Assembly: GCA_025997075.1 (NCBI GenBank)
Contig: BNUC01000145.1
Span: forward strand, 1-8,997
Direction: 5' to 3'
DNA: 8,997 nt
From: Betaproteobacteria bacterium
Lineage (GTDB): Bacteria > Pseudomonadota > Gammaproteobacteria > Burkholderiales > Rhodocyclaceae
Shown here piece after piece: positions 1 through 5,746 of the stretch. Made by a program: the position numbers and the translations under genes. Below the pieces are notes generated by a model that did no database searches, was not told the origin of the DNA, and saw only the letters and a list, made by a program, of their open reading frames with translations. Position 1 is the stretch's first letter. Every line of letters starts with the position of its first letter.

Positions 1-234
1 ACTTCTCGGCCTTACGCAAGTTCGCGCTCTCGCTCTTGCGCAGGGATTCCACCTATCCCAGGCGCAGCTTACGTTCCCGACGTAAAACCGCTGACCGAAT
101 CCCAGAGTACCGCGCTTCTTTGCTCGGACTGGTCCCTCGGGGATAAATCCATATGCGATTACCCTGAACGTTGGGATAACTCATCGGCTGTCACGTTGGG
201 GTTCGCTGCGCTCACTCCAACCTATGCGAGCTGA
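1..234 (+). other. Left-edge region with an open but unassigned reading frame
   Basis: Plus-strand frame 1 is open from the window edge to a TGA at 232-234 (77 codons). I recognise no family in it. Its last ten or so codons lie inside a dispersed palindromic repeat (195-235), so that end is repeat-derived. A second plus-strand frame is also open for about 47 codons and is arginine-rich, and the minus strand offers a 43-codon ORF starting at 184. No frame stands out by composition or start signal. It could be the tail of a gene entering from the left or plain intergenic DNA. I see no promoter or RNA gene here. Confidence 0.2.
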
Positions 235-235
235 C
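195..235 (+). repeat. Dispersed palindromic repeat, copy 1
   Basis: Contains the core GTTGGGGTTCGCTGCGCTCA followed by CTCCAACCTATGCGAGCTGAC. The GTTGG and CCAAC ends can pair, as in REP-type elements. A closely similar copy in the same orientation lies at 8146-8184, sharing the core, the CTATGCGAGCT tail and a final AC. Related copies lie at 7937-7969, 7999-8030 and 8089-8121. The heptamer tandem array begins directly after it. Confidence 0.7.
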
Positions 236-380
236 TGTCTTCTGTCCTCTGTCCTCTGTCCTCTGTCCTCTGTCCTCTGTCCTCTGTCCTCTGTCCTCTG
301 TCCTCTGTCCTCTGTCCTCTGTCCTCTGTCCTCTGTCCTCTGTCCTCTGTCCTCTGTCCTCTGTCCTCTGTCTTCTGTCC
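236..380 (+). repeat. Heptamer tandem repeat (TGTCCTC)n
   Basis: Eighteen perfect TGTCCTC units run from 243 to 368. One TGTCTTC variant flanks each side (236-242 and 369-375), and a partial TGTCC ends the array at 380. That is 20 full units plus 5 bases. On the minus strand the unit reads GAGGACA. Seven is not a multiple of three and the unit creates no stop in any phase, so all six frames stay open and the array produces spurious ORFs on both strands. It ends 4 bp from the stop codon of the isomerase gene, so it lies in that transcript's 3' end. There are no unique spacers, so it is not a CRISPR. Such arrays expand and contract by replication slippage. Confidence 0.97.
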
Positions 381-384
381 ACAC

Positions 385-1218
385 TCACGGCGCAAGCGCT
401 TCCAGCAGCCCTCTCAGATAGCCCGCGCTGAACGCGGCTGAACCGGAGGCGTCCGGAACGTAGTCGAAGGGTTCGACGCCGATGTCTCCGGCATAGTTAT
501 TCCGCTTGAGCGCGGCCAGGATGGGCGCGAATTTCATGGCGCCCTGTCCCGGCCCGCGACGGTTTGGATCGTTTACCTGAATATGCCCGATCACTCCCGT
601 GGGCAGCCAGTGATCGATCAGTTCGGGCACGCTTTGGGTTTCGTTCAGACCGGCGGCGCTGCAATCGATCATGGTGCGCAGGTTTGGGTTGTTGAGCGCG
701 CGCACCAGGTCCGCCGCTTCGGCCACGGTGTTGATCAATTGCGTTTCGTGCCTTGACAGCGGCTCGATGCAATAGACCACGCCATTGCCGCGCGCCGCGT
801 CCGCGACCTGACTCAAGCCTTCCTGCAGGCGCGCCAGCGCGACGGCATGGGTTTCGCCGGGGGGAATTTCGCGCTGTTTGGGCGAGCCGTGCACCAGCAC
901 CTTGCCGCCGAGTTCGGCGCACAATCCGGTCAAACGCTTCATCACCGCCAGCGTGCGCGCGCGCAGGGCGGCGTCCGGGTCGGTCAGGGACAGGCCGGCC
1001 GGTTCGACCAGCAGCCAGTGCAAACCGGTGACCACCAGGCCGAAGGATTCGATCGTCGCGCGGATTTTGGCGGCTTCTTCGGCCGAAATGGTTTCAGGGG
1101 TTTCGCTCAGGGTGAACGGCGCGACTTCCAATCCGTCATAGCCCAGCTTTGCGGCATATTCGCATTGCTGCGCCAGTGATTTACCGGCGAGCACTTCGTT
1201 GCACAGGGAGATACGCAT
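385..1218 (-). CDS. Sugar phosphate isomerase/epimerase-like TIM-barrel protein (xylose isomerase-like / AP endonuclease 2 fold)
   Basis: A 277-residue cytoplasmic enzyme of the xylose isomerase-like TIM-barrel superfamily. The family includes hydroxypyruvate isomerase, tagatose/psicose 3-epimerases, IolE/IolI and enzymes acting on keto-sugars. Likely metal ligands are E152 (CIEP), D185 (MIDC), Q214 (GHIQVND) and E249 (GVEP), with R220 in the NDPNR segment followed by GPGQG as the usual substrate loop. Gln at the third position, where epimerases have His, resembles hydroxypyruvate isomerase. The ATG at 1218 is chosen because the protein then begins with the first barrel strand (MRISLCNEVL). 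The frame stays open upstream to 1614 but only antisense to the neighbouring gene. It starts 10 bp after the oxidoreductase A stop, so it is co-transcribed. The ribosome-binding site is weak, which fits coupled translation. The family is confident; the substrate is not known. A keto-sugar made by a neighbouring dehydrogenase is a reasonable inference. Confidence 0.9.
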   Translation of the reverse strand: MRISLCNEVLAGKSLAQQCEYAAKLGYDGLEVAPFTLSETPETISAEEAAKIRATIESFGLVVTGLHWLLVEPAGLSLTDPDAALRARTLAVMKRLTGLCAELGGKVLVHGSPKQREIPPGETHAVALARLQEGLSQVADAARGNGVVYCIEPLSRHETQLINTVAEAADLVRALNNPNLRTMIDCSAAGLNETQSVPELIDHWLPTGVIGHIQVNDPNRRGPGQGAMKFAPILAALKRNNYAGDIGVEPFDYVPDASGSAAFSAGYLRGLLEALAP

Positions 1219-1228
1219 ATCCCAAGTC

Positions 1229-2305
1229 TCAACGCGCGGATGTCGCAAGCTTGACCGGTAAACCGGACTCGGCGGATTCATAGATGGCGCGCACCAGCGC
1301 GACGGTGTTGCGCGCCTGTTTTCCGTCAATCTCCAGCGGCCCGCCGGAGCGCAAGGCAAGCACCATATCCTCAATCTGGTGTTGATGTCCCGCAAAACTG
1401 ATCTGCTTCGGGTCGCTGGCGCCTGATCCGGAGTGGCTTTGGGACGAAGCCAGCAGACACGCGTCTTCCTCGCGGGCCTCGCGAAATTCCCAGCGCACGA
1501 TACAGTCATCCTCGATAACCGCCGAACCGAACTCGCCGCAGATTTCAATGCGTCTTTCCCATCCTGGATAGGCGGCGGTACTGGCTTCCAGCGAACCGAG
1601 CGCGCCGCCGGCAAACTTCAGCGAGGCGCAGGCGGTATCTTCAGCCTCGATTCCCAGGTGCACGCGGCGGGTCTTCCACGCGAACACTTCTTCCGGCATC
1701 CCGGCCAGCCATTGCAGCAGGTCGAGCGCATGGATGGCCTGATTCATCACGGCGCCGCCGCCGTCCAGCGCCAGCGTGCCTTTCCAGCCGGTGTAGTAAG
1801 CTTCGCTGCGATACCATTTGACATACGCGCTGCAAAGGCACAGCCGCCCGAAGCGGCCGGAATCAATGGCCGCTTTGACCGCGCGGGCGCCCGCCGAAAA
1901 CCGCGCCTGGAAGATGGCGGCGACCTTTACTCCGGCCTTGTCCGCCGCCTCAAGCAGGGTATCAACGCGTTCGACCGTGATTTCAATCGGTTTTTCGACA
2001 ATCACGTGTTTCCCTGCGCGGATCGCTGCCAGCGCCGGTTCCAGATGCGCGCCGCTGGGCGTCGTGATGCAGACGACCTGGATATCAGGGCGGGCAAAGA
2101 AGGCCGCCGGATCATCGGTATGGAAGGGAACGTCATTCTCCTGCGCGAAGCGCTGCGCAAATTCTTTCTTGCAATCCAGCGCGCCCGCGATATGAACGTT
2201 TTGCCTGGCGCTGAGCGCTTTGATGGCCTTGGCATGGTAGTTGGCAATCATGCCGGTTCCGACCAGGCCGAAGCCTATCGGTTTTGAGTTCAAGTTATCG
2301 TTCAT
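1229..2305 (-). CDS. Gfo/Idh/MocA-family NAD(P)-dependent oxidoreductase (A)
   Basis: A 358-residue cytoplasmic dehydrogenase of the Gfo/Idh/MocA family, which oxidises or reduces hydroxyls of sugars, inositols and sugar derivatives. The N-terminal Rossmann fold has GLVGTGMIA (G16-x-G18 with A21). The family EKP motif is at 104-106, its lysine being catalytic. The C-terminal alpha/beta domain carries GGGAVMNQAIHALD with H192 and D195, the usual active-site His and Asp. Length is typical. The start at 2305 is preferred over an in-frame ATG at 2347: AGAAGGA lies at good spacing before 2305, the Rossmann strand then starts at the usual place, and the bases upstream look like a relic of another gene's 3' end. 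The 2347 ATG also has an AAGGAG, but about 11 bases away. The isomerase gene follows after 10 bp. The substrate is not determined. Family assignment is confident. Confidence 0.93.
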   Translation of the reverse strand: MNDNLNSKPIGFGLVGTGMIANYHAKAIKALSARQNVHIAGALDCKKEFAQRFAQENDVPFHTDDPAAFFARPDIQVVCITTPSGAHLEPALAAIRAGKHVIVEKPIEITVERVDTLLEAADKAGVKVAAIFQARFSAGARAVKAAIDSGRFGRLCLCSAYVKWYRSEAYYTGWKGTLALDGGGAVMNQAIHALDLLQWLAGMPEEVFAWKTRRVHLGIEAEDTACASLKFAGGALGSLEASTAAYPGWERRIEICGEFGSAVIEDDCIVRWEFREAREEDACLLASSQSHSGSGASDPKQISFAGHQHQIEDMVLALRSGGPLEIDGKQARNTVALVRAIYESAESGLPVKLATSAR

Positions 2306-2335
2306 GGTTTTTCCTTCTGTTATTACGCCCGGAGG
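2300..2335 (-). repeat. 36-bp imperfect direct repeat, copy at oxidoreductase A start
   Basis: Read on the minus strand, this block runs from CCTCCGGGCG to the ATGAAC that starts oxidoreductase A. It aligns without gaps to 5711-5746, the 3' end of oxidoreductase B, at 30 of 36 positions. In the B reading frame it would read L-R-A-stop-stop-Q-K-E-K-P-stop against L-R-A-Q-Q-Q-A-E-K-I-stop in B: two CAA codons have become TAA. The final in-frame TGA overlaps the ATG of oxidoreductase A exactly as an ATGA junction. The similarity ends abruptly at 2335. It looks like a decayed copy of a B-type gene end. Confidence 0.75.
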
Positions 2336-2368
2336 CGCCTGATTCATCGTAAAACTAACTCCTTAGAC

Positions 2369-2390
2369 CGACAGGCCTGAAGGCCTGTCG
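2369..2390. other. Perfect hairpin between tctA and oxidoreductase A
   Basis: Two 10-base arms (CGACAGGCCT and AGGCCTGTCG) pair perfectly around a two-base loop, equivalent to a 9-bp stem with a TGAA tetraloop. It lies 18 bp past the tctA stop codon. Neither strand has a run of Ts directly after the stem, so it is not a standard intrinsic terminator. It could stabilise the tctCBA transcript 3' end, mark an RNA-processing site, or be a small palindromic repeat. The rest of the 102-bp gap holds the 36-bp repeat and an AAGGAG at about 2359-2364. Confidence 0.6.
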
Positions 2391-2407
2391 CTAATTTCTT
2401 GCTGGTT

Positions 2408-3913
2408 TTAATTTCCTTCAAGCGGTTTTTTGCTTTTTTTGAACAGCTTGAAAAATCCGGTCTGACTCAAAATCATAAAGACAATGACAGTCAGAAAGAA
2501 AATACAGATTGGCCGTTCGAACATGGTGGCGAAAGAACCGTCGTGGATTCTCAAAGCCCGGCGCAGGTTGGAGTCAGTCATGGGCCCCAGGACAACTCCC
2601 AAAAGAAAAGGGGCCGCGGGAAAATTCGCCGATGAAAGAGCCAGTCCAAGAATGCCAAAAACAAACATGATCTTTACATCGAACATGTTGTAATTGATTA
2701 GATAGGCTCCAATTACACAAAGGGTAAAGATGATGGGCATAATGATTTTCTTGTTAATCCGGAGAATCCGTACCGTTCCTTTGGCAATGAACAGCGCCAG
2801 GATCCACATGGCGAAGGAAGCAAAAATCAGGTACATCCCAATGTTGTAGATAAACTCCGGAGTCTCGGTCATCAGGAGTGGCCCCGGGCGATAGCCATGC
2901 ATCAGAAAAGCCGCCAGGAGCACGGCTCCAGGCGCAGAACCGGGAACCGCGAGACTCATGATGGGAATGAGTCCTCCGCCTATACAGGCGTTATTGCCCG
3001 CCTCTGCGGAAATTATCCCCAGAGGGTTTCCCTTACCGAAACTTTCGGGATCCTTGCTTCGCGATTTGCTTACCCAGTAGGAGAGCCAGCCTCCTACGTC
3101 TTCCCCGACTCCGGGAATAATTCCTACCATTACTCCGATAAGGGCGGATCGTACCGCCGCCACGGCATTTTTTATCATCAGTCCGAAGCCCTTGAATATC
3201 TCAAATTTTGAGAGTGGCAGAATGTTGTCGTCAGCACTGTCCTTAAAGGCCCGGACGATTTCAGGAAAACCGAAGAGGCCTATCATTACCGGGATAAGCT
3301 GAACTGTGGCCATGAGGTTGACGTTCCCGTAGGTAAAGCGGGGAATGGTATCCACCGTGTCCAGACCGATCTGTGAAACCAGAAGTCCCAGAACGCCGGC
3401 TATCCAACCCTTCAAAGCGTTCCCCCTGGCAGTGAGAGCGCCACAGATGAGGATGCCAAAGATTGAGAGAAGGAAAAATTCCCAACTGGTGAATTTCAGC
3501 GCCAGGGCGGTAAGCAGGGGGGTAAGCGTCAGCACAAAAATGACCGAGACAAGAGTCCCCAGGCAGCTCGCGGTTTCAGCGATGAAAATCCCCAGGCCTG
3601 CTTTCCCCTGGTTAGCCATGGGAAATCCATCCAGAGCGGTGGCCGCCGAGGCCGGGGTACCGGGAATATTGATCAGTATGGCTGATTGACAACCTCCGGA
3701 TATGGCTCCCACATACACGCCGATGAGCGAAATCAGGGCAGTTTGATGAGGAAAGTTAAAGGTTAGTCCGGTAAGAAGGGCTATAGCCATCGTGGCGGAA
3801 AGCCCCGGAAGCACGCCCATGATAAGTCCCGCTCCGGTGGAAAGAAGCAGAACCATAATATTTAAGGGGGTCGTAACGATCAGAAAAGCCTGTGCCAAAT
3901 ATTCTAATGCCAT
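2408..3913 (-). CDS. tctA: Tripartite tricarboxylate transporter, large permease subunit TctA
   Basis: A 501-residue inner-membrane protein, the large permease of a TTT-family secondary transporter. It moves a carboxylated solute delivered by TctC, driven by an ion gradient. Many hydrophobic helices are visible, and the family's internal duplication shows as paired loop motifs: GVLPGLSA at 33-40 and GIIPGVG at 264-270. Other family signatures are GTPASAATALDGFP (85-98), EAGNNA (304-309) and VPGSAPGA (323-330). Length matches the family. The start at 3913 is supported by AAGGGGAG seven bases upstream, overlapping the tctB stop region. The gap to tctB is 12 bp. The gene is complete. Ligand specificity lies mainly with TctC and cannot be read from the permease. 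Confidence 0.96.
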   Translation of the reverse strand: MALEYLAQAFLIVTTPLNIMVLLLSTGAGLIMGVLPGLSATMAIALLTGLTFNFPHQTALISLIGVYVGAISGGCQSAILINIPGTPASAATALDGFPMANQGKAGLGIFIAETASCLGTLVSVIFVLTLTPLLTALALKFTSWEFFLLSIFGILICGALTARGNALKGWIAGVLGLLVSQIGLDTVDTIPRFTYGNVNLMATVQLIPVMIGLFGFPEIVRAFKDSADDNILPLSKFEIFKGFGLMIKNAVAAVRSALIGVMVGIIPGVGEDVGGWLSYWVSKSRSKDPESFGKGNPLGIISAEAGNNACIGGGLIPIMSLAVPGSAPGAVLLAAFLMHGYRPGPLLMTETPEFIYNIGMYLIFASFAMWILALFIAKGTVRILRINKKIIMPIIFTLCVIGAYLINYNMFDVKIMFVFGILGLALSSANFPAAPFLLGVVLGPMTDSNLRRALRIHDGSFATMFERPICIFFLTVIVFMILSQTGFFKLFKKSKKPLEGN

Positions 3914-3925
3914 TTATGGCTCCCC

Positions 3926-4429
3926 TTAGGGTAATGAAGTCTGAAAGATGACTTGAAACAACAAAACAATGGCTCCAACAGTACCAAGATCAATAAGGGC
4001 GATTTTCCAGACCTTCCCGACCCGTAGGAAGATGAACATGCAAAAAAGAAAAATGAGGGTAGCTATCCAGAATGGAAGGTTTGCCATCATGAAAAATACA
4101 TAGATCCCCATGAAGGCGCTACCTATGGTCATTTTGCGGATATCCGGATTACCAGGAATCGTCTTTATCCATTCCGCGAAATCCTTTCTCTGTTTTTTCA
4201 AGGAATTTCCTTCCCCCCGAAGACTTTCAAAAAACATGAGCACACTGAGAAGGATAAGGATAGTCCCCAGAATAATGGGAAGAAACGCTGGGGAAATTAC
4301 AAAAATCTTGATATTGAAAGGGGGATTGGCAGCGTATTGGTAGATACCAAACCCTTCATATAAAACATAGATCCCAAAGACGGTAAGGGCAATGGAAAAA
4401 ACAAAGTCCTTGTTTTTTGATTGCATCAT
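3926..4429 (-). CDS. tctB: Tripartite tricarboxylate transporter, small permease subunit TctB
   Basis: A 167-residue membrane protein with about five hydrophobic segments (roughly 9-27, 46-68, 101-116, 119-136 and 142-164) and a basic, charged loop around 70-100. This is the layout of the poorly conserved TctB subunit, which partners TctA in the inner membrane. Assignment rests on size, topology and its place between tctC and tctA, more than on invariant residues. The protein begins MMQ; GAGGTG lies five bases before the first ATG (4429) and eight before the second, so either is usable. One 60-base stretch inside the gene (4081-4140) is only 43% GC, against 65% in one stretch of oxidoreductase A. 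Confidence 0.9.
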   Translation of the reverse strand: MMQSKNKDFVFSIALTVFGIYVLYEGFGIYQYAANPPFNIKIFVISPAFLPIILGTILILLSVLMFFESLRGEGNSLKKQRKDFAEWIKTIPGNPDIRKMTIGSAFMGIYVFFMMANLPFWIATLIFLFCMFIFLRVGKVWKIALIDLGTVGAIVLLFQVIFQTSLP

Positions 4430-4495
4430 AGGAACACCTCAAAAACCTCAAAACTAATCAGGCCGTTATGATCACAAAAAGGCATTTTTATTTTT

Positions 4496-4550
4496 AAAGC
4501 GGAAGCCGGAAGAATTTTTATGTATAACTCAACATTCCGGCCTCCGCTTT
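4496..4550. terminator. Hairpin between tctC and tctB, possible attenuator
   Basis: Arms of 16 bases (4496-4511 and 4535-4550) pair with one mismatch around a 23-base loop, starting 2 bp after the tctC stop codon. On the plus strand the stem runs into a run of Ts, the canonical form for rightward transcripts, though no rightward gene is evident. On the minus strand, in the direction of tctCBA, the stem ends in CTTT and then A-rich sequence, so termination would be incomplete. A partial terminator or 3'-stabilising stem after the binding-protein gene is a common way to make more TctC than permease; that role here is inference. The remaining gap (4430-4495) is AT-rich with no other feature seen. 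Confidence 0.65.
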
Positions 4551-4552
4551 TT

Positions 4553-5551
4553 TTATGGCCGTTTAAAACCAAACTTGGCTGGGTCGATGGTTATCGCTTT
4601 GGCATCCCAAAGAATATAAGCCGCCCTACCCGCAAATCCCTCAAGGAATGTCTGCGAATCCGCGCGGTTCCTGGGGATTACCGAGAAGCTCCGGCTGGCC
4701 GTAAAATCAAGGAATGCCTGATCTTTAACCGCAACTTCGAAGGCAGCGTCGATCTTCTTGAGTTTGTCCTCCGAAAGACCCTTGGGAAGCAGAATGGCTG
4801 TCACTTCTCCCATCGGGAGGAATTTGGCCGCTTCAGGATAAGCTTTCTTGATGGAGGGTACGACAACCCCAGGCGCCAGAGTGATATCTTCTTCAGCCAG
4901 AGTAGCCAGGGCCTTTACCTTTCCAGCGATAATCAAATCCTTGTATTCCGCCAGGAGCTGGGGAGAGAAATCCACTTCTCCTGCGAGAGTCGCAGTTAGC
5001 GCCGGGCCACCACCGGCATAGGTAATATGTTTATAGTCCGCCCCGGCCACAGCCTTGACCACCTCGGCGCCAAAATGACCTCCGGAGCCAATGCCTGCGG
5101 TGCCGGCGGTGATTTGACCAGGCTTGCTGCGGATGGCGTTAATCAGATCCTGGATAGTGTTATAGGGAGAATCCTGCTTGACTATCACACAATTGGGAGC
5201 ATAGGTGGCAACCCAGATTTCCCAATCCCTGAAAGTCTTGTCGGTATAGCCGTTGATCGGCATGGTAGTAAAGGCAAGCATCCCGTTAGCCAGTATGGAA
5301 TAGCCGTCAACCGGGGAATTCTGCACATTCAGGGAACCCGCGCTGCCGCCAGCTCCGGGGGTATTAATCACATTGATGGTAATTCCCAAAGGCCGGCCCA
5401 TGGCGTTGGCCAGAGCCCGGGCAGTCAGGTCGGTAGTACCGCCAGCCCCATAAGGAACTGTCAAGTTAATACTCTTGGTCGGCCAATTTTCCTGTGCCGT
5501 AGAGGAGAGGCAAAAACCCGCCGCCAATAAGAGAGCCAGAATTTTCTTCAT
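4553..5551 (-). CDS. tctC: Tripartite tricarboxylate transporter substrate-binding protein TctC
   Basis: A 332-residue periplasmic binding protein of the TctC (Bug) family. The N-terminus MKKILALLLAAGFCLSSTAQ is a signal peptide with a probable signal-peptidase-I site after A19 (S-T-A). A cysteine at 14 lacks a lipobox context, so a soluble protein is expected. Family signatures follow: VPYGAGGTTD (32-41), whose Asp usually contacts the ligand, NTPGAGGSAG (63-72) and DGYSIL (82-87). Family members bind carboxylates such as tricarboxylates, glutamate, aspartate, nicotinate or sugar acids. The start at 5551 has AAAGGGG about seven bases upstream. A 161-bp gap to oxidoreductase B could hold its own promoter. 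It is first in the tctCBA order, and the sugar enzymes around it make a sugar acid a plausible ligand. Confidence 0.96.
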   Translation of the reverse strand: MKKILALLLAAGFCLSSTAQENWPTKSINLTVPYGAGGTTDLTARALANAMGRPLGITINVINTPGAGGSAGSLNVQNSPVDGYSILANGMLAFTTMPINGYTDKTFRDWEIWVATYAPNCVIVKQDSPYNTIQDLINAIRSKPGQITAGTAGIGSGGHFGAEVVKAVAGADYKHITYAGGGPALTATLAGEVDFSPQLLAEYKDLIIAGKVKALATLAEEDITLAPGVVVPSIKKAYPEAAKFLPMGEVTAILLPKGLSEDKLKKIDAAFEVAVKDQAFLDFTASRSFSVIPRNRADSQTFLEGFAGRAAYILWDAKAITIDPAKFGFKRP

Positions 5552-5617
5552 GTGGAACCCCTTTCGTTAAAATAATTTAAAAAATACCCTGAGCAGTACG
5601 TTTTATACATTTCACAA

Positions 5618-5645
5618 ATGATAAAATTCTCCTTTCATAAATAAA
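5618..5645 (-). promoter_or_regulatory. Weak candidate promoter for tctC
   Basis: On the minus strand TATCAT (5618-5623) matches five of six bases of a -10 box. A poor -35 (TTTATT, 5640-5645) lies 16 bases upstream. The surroundings are AT-rich and lie 67 bp or more before the tctC start. The -35 is weak, so tctCBA may instead, or also, be read from the lacI promoter. Confidence 0.25.
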
Positions 5646-5649
5646 CTCT

Positions 5650-5678
5650 CATGTTGCATGGATAGCGCCAACATGTTG
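5650..5678. promoter_or_regulatory. Palindromes upstream of tctC, possible operator
   Basis: CATGTTG at 5650-5656 is inverted as CAACATG at 5669-5675 across 12 bases. The second arm extends into a perfect 10-bp palindrome, CAACATGTTG (5669-5678). The cluster lies directly upstream of the candidate tctC promoter. The half-sites do not resemble the AAACGTTT core before lacI, so another regulator would be implied. It also lies inside the short ORF 5612-5716. Function is inference. Confidence 0.3.
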
Positions 5679-5710
5679 AAGAAATCAAGAGATATCGGCG
5701 CCATGTGAAT

Positions 5711-5746
5711 GTTCATATTTTTTCCGCCTGTTGTTGCGCCCGGAGG
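5711..5746 (-). repeat. 36-bp imperfect direct repeat, copy at oxidoreductase B 3' end
   Basis: Covers the last codons of oxidoreductase B (L-R-A-Q-Q-Q-A-E-K-I-stop) and the overlapping ATGAAC. It aligns without gaps to 2300-2335 at 30 of 36 positions, in the same orientation. The 3.4-kb segment between the copies contains exactly tctCBA and its flanking non-coding DNA. Confidence 0.75.

Larger units (their letters stand above)
5612..5716 (-). other. Short ORF overlapping the oxidoreductase B stop
   Basis: An ATG at 5716 overlaps the TGA of oxidoreductase B (ATGA) and opens a 34-codon frame ending at 5612. It begins M-N, like the start of oxidoreductase A. Its first bases belong to the 36-bp direct repeat. 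The rest (for example DFFNMLALSMQHESLF) matches no family I recognise and ends in AT-rich sequence. It may be the truncated beginning of a gene once coupled to B, or a chance frame left by the junction. Translation is not demonstrated by anything visible. Confidence 0.2.

Noticed and set aside
236..380. CRISPR-like array
   Set aside because: The repeats are head to tail with no spacers.
181..384. Minus-strand ORF encoding an R-T-E-D-R-G-Q repeat protein
   Set aside because: It is made almost entirely by the heptamer array, which has no stop in any phase, and it has no ribosome-binding site.
1219..1614. N-terminal extension of the isomerase frame up to 1614
   Set aside because: It lies inside the coding sequence of oxidoreductase A in another frame, and the family fold begins at the ATG at 1218.
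1433..2287. 284-codon plus-strand ORF opposite oxidoreductase A
   Set aside because: Antisense shadow in GC-rich DNA; the minus-strand protein has full family motifs.
2369..2390. Intrinsic terminator for tctCBA
   Set aside because: The stem is perfect but no T-run follows on the minus strand, so it is listed only as a hairpin.
5595..5608. Third LacI operator before tctC (AGTACGTTTTATAC)
   Set aside because: Only one half resembles the AAACGTTT sites; symmetry is lost and a two-base gap is needed.
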